From contig JABUFB010000017.1 in assembly GCA_013314775.1 (NCBI GenBank), forward strand, positions 62,001-126,000: a DNA stretch of 64,000 bases, written 5' to 3'. Source of the stretch: Armatimonadota bacterium (GTDB lineage: Bacteria > Armatimonadota > Zipacnadia > Zipacnadales > JABUFB01). Shown piece by piece: positions 18,268-26,191 of this stretch. The notes beneath the pieces were generated by a model. That model was not told the DNA's origin. It ran no database searches and saw nothing but the letters and a program-made list of their open reading frames with translations. Every line of letters starts with the position of its first letter. The stretch's first letter is position 1. A program made the translations under genes and the position numbers.

Positions 18268-19381
18268 GCTCGATTGCCTCCCGGTAGATCCCCAGCGCCT
18301 GCCGGGCGTGCTGGGCCCAGGTGAATTGCCGGGCCCATTCTATGCCAGCTTCGCGAAGCTGTGCGAGGCGGTCTCGGTCTGCCAGCAATGACGTCATCGC
18401 ATGGGCCAGTTGGTCAGGGTCGCCCAGCGGAACTACCGGCGCCACCTGTCCGGCAAGCTCAGGCAGTGCGCCTGAATCGGACACGATTGCTGGCGTACCG
18501 CACGCCATGGCCTCGATGGGTGTCAGGCCCGCGCCCTCATACAGGGACCAGTGTACCAGCAGATCGGCCCCCGCGTACAGTGCCGGCAGGTCTTCGGCGG
18601 GCACGTAGCCCAGCCGGATGATGCGCGCTCTTGCCGGACTGGTCTCGATGGCGCGCAGGTCAGGCTCGGATTTCCAGGCCGCGCGACCAACGAGGATGAG
18701 CCGGTGTGGAATAGCCCTTGCGATCCGCTCGAAGGCTTGTACGATCCCGGCCACGTTCTTCTTGGGTTCGATGTTGCCGACCCACAGGAGATATGGTCGT
18801 TCGACATGATACCTGTCCATGACCCGGTCCATAGCCTGCCTGTCAGGCGGCTGCATGATTGCGGAGATGCCGAGATGGACGACGTGAACCCTTCGTGGAT
18901 CAGCACCCAGGTGCCCGACGAGTTCTGCGCGCACGGCTTCCGAAGGCGCCAGGATCGCGTGGGCCTGACGAACAGTCCGGGGCAGGGCGAAGCGGTAATG
19001 CAGGGCATTGGCTCGGCTGCACCACTCCGGGTGGGTGATGGCCAGGATGTCGTAAATAGTGACGACTGACGGGCCCCTCCAGCCGGAAGGCAGGAGGTAG
19101 CCCGGCCCATGGAGCACTTCGGCTCCCCACTCCCGGGCCACCTTGGGCAGGCAGATGCGCTCCCAGATTATGCGGCCCGCCTTCCCCGCCGTCCAGCCGG
19201 GTGCAAGCCGAAAGTCGAAGGGCCCGTCTTCTATGTCGGCCGGTGTGTATCCGGGCCGATGAGTGATGAGAAATCGGTGGTCTTCGCAGACCGCCGCCAG
19301 GCCCTCGCAGAGACCCTCGATGGACACCTCAACGCCCGAGTGAGCGCCCCCCAGGAGCATGGCGTCGACAGCCACTCTCAT
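18248..19381 (-). CDS. GT4-family glycosyltransferase
   Basis: A 377-aa mannosyltransferase-like GT4 enzyme. The start MRVAVDAMLLGGAHSGVEV is the typical first strand of this subgroup. Middle motifs are GPSVVTIYDILAITHPEW and ILAPSEAVRAELVGHLG. The donor domain has YLLWVGNIEPKKNVAGIVQA and EGAGLTPIEAMACGTPAIVS. The gene overlaps its upstream neighbour by 4 bp (ATGA-type) and its downstream neighbour by 20 bp, so it is firmly within the polysaccharide operon. Donor and acceptor cannot be deduced. Confidence 0.9.
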   Translation of the reverse strand: MRVAVDAMLLGGAHSGVEVSIEGLCEGLAAVCEDHRFLITHRPGYTPADIEDGPFDFRLAPGWTAGKAGRIIWERICLPKVAREWGAEVLHGPGYLLPSGWRGPSVVTIYDILAITHPEWCSRANALHYRFALPRTVRQAHAILAPSEAVRAELVGHLGADPRRVHVVHLGISAIMQPPDRQAMDRVMDRYHVERPYLLWVGNIEPKKNVAGIVQAFERIARAIPHRLILVGRAAWKSEPDLRAIETSPARARIIRLGYVPAEDLPALYAGADLLVHWSLYEGAGLTPIEAMACGTPAIVSDSGALPELAGQVAPVVPLGDPDQLAHAMTSLLADRDRLAQLREAGIEWARQFTWAQHARQALGIYREAIELAAKTT

Positions 19382-20535
19382 GGGAAGGCCCCCTTCAGGG
19401 CCCGGTCGTAGATCCCCAGTATCTCCCGTGCCGTTTTCTCGGCCGTGAAGTGCTCCAATACCCGTTCCTTCCCCGCGAGCCCGTATGATCGGGCGAGCCC
19501 CGGTTCTGAAAGCATCCTGCCCACGGCTTCGGCAAGCGCTCCGGCATCGTGAGGTGGTACCAGAAGCCCCGTGCGCTCGTGCTGTACCAGCTCAGCGGGC
19601 CCCCCGACATTCGCAGCCACCACCGGCCGAGCCATCCACATCGCTTCGAGCACCACGCGCCCCAGTGGCTCGCCCGCCGCCGCGTGCCAGAAGACATCAC
19701 AGGCCGCCAGCAAGTCCGGCACGTCTTCGCGGTGTCCCCAAAATGTGACATTGCGTTCCAGACCGAGGTCCCGCGCCCGGGTGCGAAGGCGATCAGCAGC
19801 CCGGCTTTCCCGCGGCCCCCACGCTCCGACAAACAGAAAACGCGTGTCGGGAAAACGGCGCAGCAGCAGCGCCGCCGACTCCAGGAGAAGCCCGTGTTCC
19901 TTCCAGGGGGCCGGCCGCGCAATGCTGCAGATTAGCGGCGCATCCGATGCAATGCCCAGTTCGGCGCGGACCTCGCCAGGGAGGCGCTTCGCGACGAAAC
20001 GCTTCACATCCACACCGTTGTAGACAATATCAACGTGGTCGGGGGGAAAGCCCCGTTGGTGCAAGAAATCGGCGACGAACTGTGAAATAGCGATTTCCCT
20101 ATCGCAGCGACCCTTCAACGCCCATGTAACCATCGGGCGGATCCGCACATCGCGCACATGCCAGATGACAGGGACAGGCAGCCGGGCCCGAGTTGCGGCC
20201 ATGGCCGCGGGCCACGTGTTGGCATGGATGAAATCCGGCCGGAACTCGGCGACAGCATGCCGGATGCGGCGAGTCAGGTCGCCGAGCGAAGCCGCTTGGC
20301 CCAGGAGCGCGACAGGGTTCAGCGACAACCGGACATCCCACCATGGCGCGGGGAAGTGTGATTCCAGCGCCGGAGCGCTCAGGGGTGCCGCGAGGCCCAC
20401 GGTGGGGCTCAACAGCGCTGCTGTGACACGGTCCGCAGGCAGGTAATCGAGAAGGCAGCGCAGGCTGGCAGCAGCCCCGCCGATCAGCTCGGCATGGTGG
20501 ACGAACAGAACCCTCAGCGGCGTCTTAGTCACCAC
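19378..20535 (-). CDS. GT4-family glycosyltransferase
   Basis: A 385-aa GT-B glycosyltransferase. It begins at GTG 20535 (a second GTG follows directly) and overlaps the hydrolase gene upstream by 11 bp. Motifs are RVLFVHHAELIGGAAASLRC (G-G loop of the first strand), FIHANTWPAAMAATRAR, IWHVRDVRIR, YNGVDVKRF, RFLFVGAWGPRES and the donor-site EPLGRVVLEAMWMARPVVAA. The WHVRD segment is common in GT4 enzymes of capsule and O-antigen loci. It acts in the cytoplasm on a lipid-linked intermediate; specificity is unknown. Confidence 0.9.
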   Translation of the reverse strand: MVTKTPLRVLFVHHAELIGGAAASLRCLLDYLPADRVTAALLSPTVGLAAPLSAPALESHFPAPWWDVRLSLNPVALLGQAASLGDLTRRIRHAVAEFRPDFIHANTWPAAMAATRARLPVPVIWHVRDVRIRPMVTWALKGRCDREIAISQFVADFLHQRGFPPDHVDIVYNGVDVKRFVAKRLPGEVRAELGIASDAPLICSIARPAPWKEHGLLLESAALLLRRFPDTRFLFVGAWGPRESRAADRLRTRARDLGLERNVTFWGHREDVPDLLAACDVFWHAAAGEPLGRVVLEAMWMARPVVAANVGGPAELVQHERTGLLVPPHDAGALAEAVGRMLSEPGLARSYGLAGKERVLEHFTAEKTAREILGIYDRALKGAFP

Positions 20536-21385
20536 CGCCGCCGGTCTCCCCCGACCCGGTGAGCCAGTTCAGTGTGGTATGGATGACCTCGCGTTCCCAG
20601 GCAACGGAGTAGAAGGCGTGATTTGCGCCTTCGACAAGGTGCAGTTCGAATTCCCGCTGCGCGTCATCGGACAGGTCCCGGTAATGGGCGACGGCCGGAT
20701 CGGTGGTGGGGTCCTGGGCGCCGAAGATAAACAGCACGCGGCCTTGGAAGCGGGTGAAGCATTTGTACCAGTCGATGTCCTTATCGGATGCGCTGCCTTC
20801 TTCGCCTTTGCCCCTTCCGCCGCCGACCAGGGCCCGTCGGATCATGCCCAGTTGCAGCTTCCCGCCCACCAGCTTGGCCCACGTCTCGCGCCGGAAGAGC
20901 TTGCCCAGGTACTGGCGGATGATGTAGCGCTTCTTGGCCTGTTGGGCTGTCTGGCGGTCTCCGGCCACGATAGGCGCCGACCACAGGATCAGGCGGTCGC
21001 AACCGGGGATGTCCCTGCAAGCGCCGATGGCCACCTCGCTGCCCGAACAATCGCCGACCAGCGCGACGCGCTGAACCCCGGTCTCGGCGCAAAGGACCCG
21101 GGCTGCCTCGCGCGCGTCCTGAATCATGGTGGACAGGCTCGCAGCATTCATGTCGCCTTCACTGTCACCGCGCCCACGGAAGTCGAATCTCAGGCACGGA
21201 ATGCCTCGGCGAGCGGCCTCACGGGCGAGCTTGACGAACATCTGGTGGGCTCCGGCGCGGTATCCGGCCCAGCCATGAAGAAGAATCAGACCCACTGGCG
21301 CATCGCCGGCAGCGTCCGGGACATTCAAGGTCCCCAGCAAGCGGTCTCCCTGGACCTCAAAATAGAGGTGGCGCTCAGTGTTCAT
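20525..21385 (-). CDS. Exosortase-system-type alpha/beta hydrolase (hydrolase 1 type)
   Basis: A 286-aa alpha/beta hydrolase with the oxyanion-hole motif LILLHGWAGY (residues ~33-42) and RFDFRGRGDSEG (~67-77), as in hydrolases of PEP-CTERM/exosortase gene clusters. The nucleophile elbow reads GDCSG (111-115), so Cys113 takes the place usually held by Ser. The acid is probably in FGAQDPTTDP and the catalytic His in EGANHAFYS. It overlaps hydrolase 2 by 4 bp. In exosortase clusters such proteins are encoded beside acyl carrier proteins and are thought to act on acyl or peptidyl thioesters, but their reaction is not established. No exosortase gene is present in this window. Confidence 0.82.
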   Translation of the reverse strand: MNTERHLYFEVQGDRLLGTLNVPDAAGDAPVGLILLHGWAGYRAGAHQMFVKLAREAARRGIPCLRFDFRGRGDSEGDMNAASLSTMIQDAREAARVLCAETGVQRVALVGDCSGSEVAIGACRDIPGCDRLILWSAPIVAGDRQTAQQAKKRYIIRQYLGKLFRRETWAKLVGGKLQLGMIRRALVGGGRGKGEEGSASDKDIDWYKCFTRFQGRVLFIFGAQDPTTDPAVAHYRDLSDDAQREFELHLVEGANHAFYSVAWEREVIHTTLNWLTGSGETGGGGD

Positions 21386-22191
21386 GCCTGTTCGCCCCCG
21401 TCGGGCGGGCAGGAACCCAGCCAGCCCAGGGTCAGGTCAGCCAGCGCCCGGATGTCCACCAGGCCGATTCGGTTCCAGAAAGGCTCCAGGCGGATGCCAA
21501 GAGCGCTGCCCGCCGGGAGCGCCTCAGCCAGGCGGGTCATGTCCGGGTGTGGTTCGTCCCGGGGGCCAATGTTGAGCACCAGCGCCTGCCCGGGGAAGAG
21601 GGCTTCGGGCGGCTTCAGGGCCTGGAGTTCGCCCATTGCCCGTGCGCTGATTTCGTAGCCGTCGAAGTCCACGACCTCCGACCGGTGCTTCTGAGCAACC
21701 GCGTCCGCGTCGAACTTCTGCCCGTCGGTGAGCATCGCCTTGATCATCGAGCGTCGCAGATTCTGGCGCACGTAGGTCTGCCCGTCCAGGATCGGCTCCC
21801 AGAGAATCACCGCGGCGATGTCTGCCATGCTTGTTGCGACCCTCAATGCCAGAGTGGCTCCCAGTCGCAGGCCGGCCAGGCCGATCCATGCCCGCCCGCT
21901 CTCGGCGCGCAGGAACACGGTCGCCCGGCGTATGTCTTCCTCCCAGTCAGATGGGCCATAGTCCACGAAATCGCCTGGGCTGTTACCGCAGCCGCGGTAG
22001 TCGAAGCGCAGGACCGTATAACCACCTGCGCACAGTGCCCGGGCGATGTCCACCAAGGGCCTGTGCGCGCACTTCTTTTCTTCCGCAAAGGGGTCGCAGA
22101 CGAGTATGCAGCGGTCGCAACCCTCATCCGGCTCGTGCAGGATGCCGTGAAGGAGCAATCCTCCGCTGTCGAACTGGACGATTCTCTCCAT
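21382..22191 (-). CDS. Exosortase-system-type alpha/beta hydrolase (hydrolase 2 type), nucleophile missing
   Basis: A 269-aa protein of alpha/beta-hydrolase fold. RFDYRGCGNSPGDF (residues ~62-75) matches the family, but the nucleophile elbow reads GLRLG (107-111), placing Arg109 where Ser or Cys should be. The oxyanion region is VCDPFAEEKKCAHRP instead of HG. It therefore looks non-hydrolytic or uses another mechanism. The same GLRLG elbow is, as far as I recall, a feature of the exosortase A-associated hydrolase 2 family, so it is not local decay. Together with hydrolase 1 and the acyl carrier protein it forms the head of the operon, 8 bp after the ACP gene. Confidence 0.8.
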   Translation of the reverse strand: MERIVQFDSGGLLLHGILHEPDEGCDRCILVCDPFAEEKKCAHRPLVDIARALCAGGYTVLRFDYRGCGNSPGDFVDYGPSDWEEDIRRATVFLRAESGRAWIGLAGLRLGATLALRVATSMADIAAVILWEPILDGQTYVRQNLRRSMIKAMLTDGQKFDADAVAQKHRSEVVDFDGYEISARAMGELQALKPPEALFPGQALVLNIGPRDEPHPDMTRLAEALPAGSALGIRLEPFWNRIGLVDIRALADLTLGWLGSCPPDGGEQA

Positions 22192-22199
22192 GGGTAATG

Positions 22200-22454
22200 C
22201 TACTTTCCGCGCTTGCTTTCCACGAATCCCGCGATGTTGGACACCGTGGAGAAGGTCTCCACGTTGAGGTCTTCCTCTTCGAGTTGGATACCGAACTCGT
22301 CTTCGAGGCCCACGATGATTTCGAAGAGGTTCACCGAGTCGATGTTGTACTCGTCCATCAGGTTCTCATCATCGTCGATCTCATCAGGGCTGACGTTGAG
22401 GAAGAGACGCTCGACGATCATGTTCTTGAGCTGGCTGCGCAGGTCGTCAGGCAT
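22200..22454 (-). CDS. Acyl carrier protein
   Basis: An 84-aa acidic four-helix protein. The phosphopantetheine attachment motif is DSV with Ser40 (YNIDSVNLFEIIVGLEDEFG), the standard ACP helix II. The protein begins the minus-strand polysaccharide operon and precedes the two alpha/beta hydrolases by 8 bp. Dedicated ACPs in such clusters are thought to deliver an acyl or aminoacyl group to the exported glycan or protein. It is distinct from the fatty-acid-synthesis ACP, since no fab genes are nearby. The upstream region 22455-22679 has no gene and probably contains the operon promoter, although I could not identify clear -35/-10 boxes. Confidence 0.92.
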   Translation of the reverse strand: MPDDLRSQLKNMIVERLFLNVSPDEIDDDENLMDEYNIDSVNLFEIIVGLEDEFGIQLEEEDLNVETFSTVSNIAGFVESKRGK

Positions 22455-22679
22455 GAAACGGTCCTCCGTGGCCTCGGCGCTTGGAAGTCATTTGGGCGTC
22501 AACGTGCGACGCGCGGCGAGTTTGGGCGCGGCACGCCCATGCAATGACGCCTTATTCGTTACCAGGGTTCTTCGACGCCATGACTCCATCGACCTTCCGG
22601 GTCAGGCAGTAGGCCGGCGAAGCTGGGCGGCTGCGTGGCGCTGAGGATTTGGGGCCAAGAGCGCCGACTCGGCGCAAGA

Positions 22680-22847
22680 TCATGGGCTTCCGGGGACACT
22701 GACAGAGGGGATTTCGGCGGGCCGGGAGAGCAGTTCCGCGACCGTGTGCCGCACCTTGGCCTGCTGGGGATCCCGGCGAACGCAGGCGACGAGTTTGCGA
22801 GTCAACTCGAGTTGCCGATCGGCCTGGGGGCAAGACGACTTGTCCAT
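22680..22847 (-). CDS. Possible small protein downstream of ClpX-like gene
   Basis: A 55-aa reading frame starting at ATG 22847, 19 bp after the stop of the ClpX-like gene and on the same strand. The sequence (QLELTRKLVACVRRDPQQAK then VRHTVAELLSRP) reads like two amphipathic helices and has normal amino-acid composition. There is no strong ribosome-binding site, and a larger frame extends upstream into the ClpX-like gene. It may be a real small partner or chance coding. I do not recognise it. Confidence 0.4.
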   Translation of the reverse strand: MDKSSCPQADRQLELTRKLVACVRRDPQQAKVRHTVAELLSRPAEIPSVSVPGSP

Positions 22848-22866
22848 TGTCCGAGGTGGTTTCCCG

Positions 22867-24615
22867 TCATTCTTCCTCGCCGGGGTCTTCGTCCTGTGCG
22901 TATTTGCCGAGTTGCTCCCGGGCATAGAGGCGCACGGATCGGTCTGGATCGTGGGTGATCATGTGGCTTACCATCTCCCGGGCCACCGGGTTGTCCATGC
23001 GCCCAAGTATCCAGGCCGCGGCTTCGCGCCGGCGCGGGTCTGGGTGTCCAGTAAGTCCGAGGATCCGGGGCAGAATGAACACTCCCGCACGGAGTAGCAC
23101 GATGCGCGCGACTTCGTGCAGGTCCGGGGAAACCAGTGCTGAGAAGACGGTCTCGGTTCGCCTGTCACCCGGAGTCAATGGGTGCGTGTCGAATGCTGCG
23201 AGAAAGCGCAATGCTCGCATATCGGCCTCAATCGTCGCGCTCAGAGCCTCCTCGTCATCCTCGTCCAGGAAGTCCAGTTCGTCATCATCCTCGTCCCATA
23301 GCGAGTGTTGTTCGGGGGCGTCAGCGTCGGCCGTCTGCGCTTCCTCATCCGCCTCAAACTCCAGCTCTTCGTCCTCGGGGAAATCATCTTCCGGCAGATC
23401 CTCGCGGAGAAACAGGTCCAGCCAGTGGGGCGCTGTGGGCTCCTCAATATACGACTGCCCCGGCGCAGGGCTGTCGAGAACGTCGCCCGCTCGCGAGGGA
23501 ACGACCTCATAGTCTCCGTCATCCAGCGCATTGGCCCGGAAGCGAAGCGTTGCGCCGGTCTCCATTGTGCCGGGGACCTCGAACATCGCCCGCCGAGTTG
23601 CCCGCGACACCAGACTGTCCAACGGGCGCGCTCCAAGCCCTGCGGCGGAGGCCATCTGCGCCGCACGCGACACGAAATCCGGCGTGAAATCGAGACTCAG
23701 CCCTTCGAGAGAAGCGGCTTCACGCAGGCGCGCGATGGGGCCGCCGTCCTCCTGTTCAAGGATCCTCTGCAGATCACTCTCGTCCAGTTCGCGGAGGGGA
23801 ATCACGGTATTCAGGCGCCCTGCCAGTTCCGGGCGGATACCGTAAGCGATGAGGTCATCCGGCGTCACCTCGGACAGCAGGCTCGTGCGAGACAGTTCGC
23901 ACAACTCATGTGTCGCACTGCCGGGCCCGAACCCGATGCGGCCCGACCTCGGCCGTAGTCGCTCTCGCACGATCTCGTCGAGCCCTTCGAAAGCACCGGC
24001 GGCGATAATACACAGTCCGTGTGTTTCGAATTGGCCCTGGTAGACTGCGCGGCGTTCGCGGGACGACCCGGTGCTCGCCAGATTGAGCTTGCGTCCTTCG
24101 ACCAACGCGAGCAGTTCCACCTGAACATCGTCGCCTCGAATGTCTCGGCCATCGCCCTCCTGGGTGCGCAGCTTGTCCAGTTCGTCCAGGAAGAGGACAC
24201 CGCGCTGGGCATCGGCGACATCTCCTCCAGCGGAGCAGATCAGGTCCTGAACGGCGTCCACAACCGAACGCCCTACGTAGCCGGTGCCGCTGAGGTGGCC
24301 GCAGTCCTCGGCGTGGAACGGGAGCCCACAGATCCGCGCGAAAGTTCTCACCATGTGGGTTTTCCCACTGCCGGTGGGACCGATGAGGAGCACGGTGTCG
24401 CGCCATCGTGGCACGCAGGGGAGATCAAGCTCCGAAGCCCTGACCCGGAGAAGATGCTGTCGCATCACTGCTGCGAGGTCGCGGACAGCCGCATCCTGCC
24501 CGACCACGCTGCGCTGGACCGCCAGGGCGAGCTCACGCGGACTGGGCAACTGGTCCAGCACGCGGCGCCGGACATCGGAACGCTGGCCTTCGGACGGTCT
24601 CGTGGGATCAAGCAT
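22867..24615 (-). CDS. ClpX-like AAA+ unfoldase without zinc domain, HEAT-like C-terminus
   Basis: A 582-aa protein starting at ATG 24615 after GGGG spacing. The N-terminal zinc-binding domain of ClpX is absent. The AAA+ core is clearly ClpX-type: Walker A GPTGSGKT (79-86), pore loop GYVG (112-115), Walker B VLFLDELDKL (140-149), RIGFG (226-230) at the position of the ClpP-docking IGF loop, and sensor-2 GARPLDSLVSRATR. After residue ~390 comes a long acidic linker (many Glu/Asp, 430-490) and then a helical segment with HEAT-like repeats (DPRRREAAAWILGRMDNP, DPDRSVRLYAREQLG). It could unfold selected substrates for ClpP. The extra domain may be a substrate or adaptor receptor, which is inference. 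It is cotranscribed with the coiled-coil gene at 24662, and a paralogue lies at 38175. Confidence 0.88.
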   Translation of the reverse strand: MLDPTRPSEGQRSDVRRRVLDQLPSPRELALAVQRSVVGQDAAVRDLAAVMRQHLLRVRASELDLPCVPRWRDTVLLIGPTGSGKTHMVRTFARICGLPFHAEDCGHLSGTGYVGRSVVDAVQDLICSAGGDVADAQRGVLFLDELDKLRTQEGDGRDIRGDDVQVELLALVEGRKLNLASTGSSRERRAVYQGQFETHGLCIIAAGAFEGLDEIVRERLRPRSGRIGFGPGSATHELCELSRTSLLSEVTPDDLIAYGIRPELAGRLNTVIPLRELDESDLQRILEQEDGGPIARLREAASLEGLSLDFTPDFVSRAAQMASAAGLGARPLDSLVSRATRRAMFEVPGTMETGATLRFRANALDDGDYEVVPSRAGDVLDSPAPGQSYIEEPTAPHWLDLFLREDLPEDDFPEDEELEFEADEEAQTADADAPEQHSLWDEDDDELDFLDEDDEEALSATIEADMRALRFLAAFDTHPLTPGDRRTETVFSALVSPDLHEVARIVLLRAGVFILPRILGLTGHPDPRRREAAAWILGRMDNPVAREMVSHMITHDPDRSVRLYAREQLGKYAQDEDPGEEE

Positions 24616-24661
24616 TGGAGTTTCCCCATTACGTGTTGTTCTCGGTTCGTGTGCTGGGCGC

Positions 24662-24862
24662 TCACCGCATTGCGTTGGCAATCTGTCGCTCGATGTCGGC
24701 GATCTGGCGGTCCAGGTCTGCGATGTCGCGCTCCGCCACGGACGCCTGGTACTCCCACCCGGTCAACTGCCGATAGCGGAGGAGATCCCTGGTGCGGTTC
24801 GCTTTGCGTTGCAAAAGGCTGGCCTTGCGGCTCTGAAGGCTGGCGATCTGGTTGTTGGACAT
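24662..24862 (-). CDS. Small coiled-coil protein upstream of ClpX-like gene
   Basis: A 66-aa protein starting at ATG 24862, with AGAGG about 11 bp upstream. The whole length is predicted helix with heptad-like hydrophobics: IASLQSRKASLLQRKAN and ERDIADLDRQIADIERQIAN, suggesting an antiparallel or dimeric coiled coil. It ends 46 bp before the ClpX-like gene on the same strand, so the pair is likely cotranscribed, and it may be a substrate, adaptor or regulator of that ATPase. I do not recognise a named family. Confidence 0.7.
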   Translation of the reverse strand: MSNNQIASLQSRKASLLQRKANRTRDLLRYRQLTGWEYQASVAERDIADLDRQIADIERQIANAMR

Positions 24863-25170
24863 GCGGCGTGTTCCTCTTTTCAGGTGATGTCTGGGCCCGC
24901 ATGGCGGTCTGCATTCCCATGCACCGCCACTGGCCTGTCTTGCTTCACCGTGTTCTACGCCCCGGCAGTTCGAAGTGTGACAGTTGGTGCCGTCGTGTCT
25001 GAAGCGTTTCGCTGCATGATGTCGGTCTGTATCTTGCGGTGCGCGAAAGCTGTGCATCTTACTGTCACAGTCTGCTCTCGGAGAATGTAAAAGCAATTGT
25101 TCGTCCGACCGTTGCGCGTCTGCTGGATGCCAGAGGATGAAGCGCTCGGCTTGGGCCGGGAGGGACCCGT
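24863..25170. promoter_or_regulatory. Divergent promoter region with distant inverted repeat
   Basis: This 308-bp gap separates the minus-strand coiled-coil/ClpX-like pair from the plus-strand zinc-ribbon/ARPP-1 operon, and so must hold two divergent promoters. It is less GC-rich than its surroundings. TGTGACAGT at 24976-24984 and ACTGTCACA at 25061-25069 are a perfect 9-bp inverted pair 76 bp apart, suitable as two facing operator half-sites. I could not fix -35/-10 boxes with confidence. No gene is visible. Confidence 0.45.
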
Positions 25171-25881
25171 ATGCTTTGCAAGTCGTGCGGTGCCAGTTTC
25201 CCGCCGAAGGTGGACCGTTGCCCGTACTGCGGAGCCGGGCGGCCACCGGCGCCCATAGGCGACGTCGGGAAAACCGGCTGCGTGTGCCCGACTTGCTATT
25301 CGGCGCTGGTGAAAGTTCCCGAGAAACGAGACTACTTCAGAACTGAGACTCGGTACACCCGGCGAGCCCAGGAGATACGCGCCGAACATGAGGCTGCCCA
25401 TGCCAAGGAGGTGCGCGATTACCGGGCGGCCCATTCGGGCTGGGGTTGCGGGTGCTCGCTGGCAGCACTTGGGCTGTTTCTGATGTGGGTCAGTGGCGGC
25501 GGGGGCTTCCTGACGCAGGTCGGGGTCTACTGTCTACTCGGCGGGGCAGCGTACGTGCTCTGCAAGTACGCCTATACCGAGCTGACCCTCCCGAAGCAGG
25601 CGCCCCTTCCGGACGGAGCAGAAGAGACCGAGGAAGTGCAGGAGCTCGATCGCACCCGTCGCGGGATGATGCTGAAGTGCCTGAGTTGCGGGTGGGAGGA
25701 CTGGGAGCTCAACTACAACGAGGGCGCTCAAGCAGCAGTGCAGGCGGCGAAGGCGGCAAAGAAACAAGCCCGGGCGGCCGAGCGCGCTGCGGAGGCTGCG
25801 GAGAGCCAGGCGCAGGCTGCTCGCGACCAGGCGGATGCCCGGGAACAGATGCTCTGGGAACAGCGGTTTCGCGGCAAGTGA
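25171..25881 (+). CDS. Zinc-ribbon membrane protein with coiled-coil tail
   Basis: A 236-aa protein. It opens with a zinc ribbon (LCKSCGASFPPKVDRCPYCG), has a second Cys pair (CVCPTCYSALVKVP), then a charged helix (~60-85), and a hydrophobic region of two spans (residues ~95-135, SLAALGLFLMWVSGGGGFLT and GVYCLLGGAAYVLCKYAY). A third zinc-binding-like motif LKCLSCGWEDWELNYN follows, and the C-terminus is a long Ala/Gln-rich coiled coil (AERAAEAAESQAQAARDQAD). It is probably an inner-membrane protein with cytoplasmic zinc domains. The function is unknown. It is the first gene of a short operon with 25940 and 26188, divergent from the ClpX-like pair. Confidence 0.8.
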   Translation: MLCKSCGASFPPKVDRCPYCGAGRPPAPIGDVGKTGCVCPTCYSALVKVPEKRDYFRTETRYTRRAQEIRAEHEAAHAKEVRDYRAAHSGWGCGCSLAALGLFLMWVSGGGGFLTQVGVYCLLGGAAYVLCKYAYTELTLPKQAPLPDGAEETEEVQELDRTRRGMMLKCLSCGWEDWELNYNEGAQAAVQAAKAAKKQARAAERAAEAAESQAQAARDQADAREQMLWEQRFRGK

Positions 25882-25939
25882 ATCTCCGTTTCGAACACCG
25901 GCACCCATTTCAGGACAAGGAGAGTTTGGAGGAGCGACA

Positions 25940-26191
25940 ATGAGTTTCAGAGATTTCGTTGAACGCCTCACACCAGTCTACCCGCAGGAGAGTGACGAAT
26001 GGCAGGAGGTACTCAGTGACGGTTCGGCTGGGGCCACTACGGCGGGAACAAGTCGGAGATGGTTCAGCTCCGGCAGTAGCGGCCCCATAATTGCCCGGCG
26101 ATCTGCGGATACAAGATGGGTTGTCACACTCCGGCCCCCCGCAAGCTATATACAGGAAAGAGACGCACATCCCAGGAGGCTACACAGATGA
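25940..26191 (+). CDS. Small protein coupled to ARPP-1 gene
   Basis: An 83-aa reading frame. It has a strong ribosome-binding site (GGAGGAG at 25928-25934) and its stop overlaps the next ATG in an ATGA arrangement at 26188, both arguing for real translation. The first 25 residues (SFRDFVERLTPVYPQESDEW) look like a folded protein. The rest is Ser/Gly/Thr/Arg-rich and may be disordered or serve mainly for coupling. No family is recognised. Confidence 0.6.
   Translation: MSFRDFVERLTPVYPQESDEWQEVLSDGSAGATTAGTSRRWFSSGSSGPIIARRSADTRWVVTLRPPASYIQERDAHPRRLHR

Noticed and set aside
22552-22833. 93-codon minus-strand frame downstream of the small ORF at 22680
   Set aside because: Arg/Pro/Ser-rich composition, overlaps the better candidate at 22680-22847 in another frame, no ribosome-binding site.
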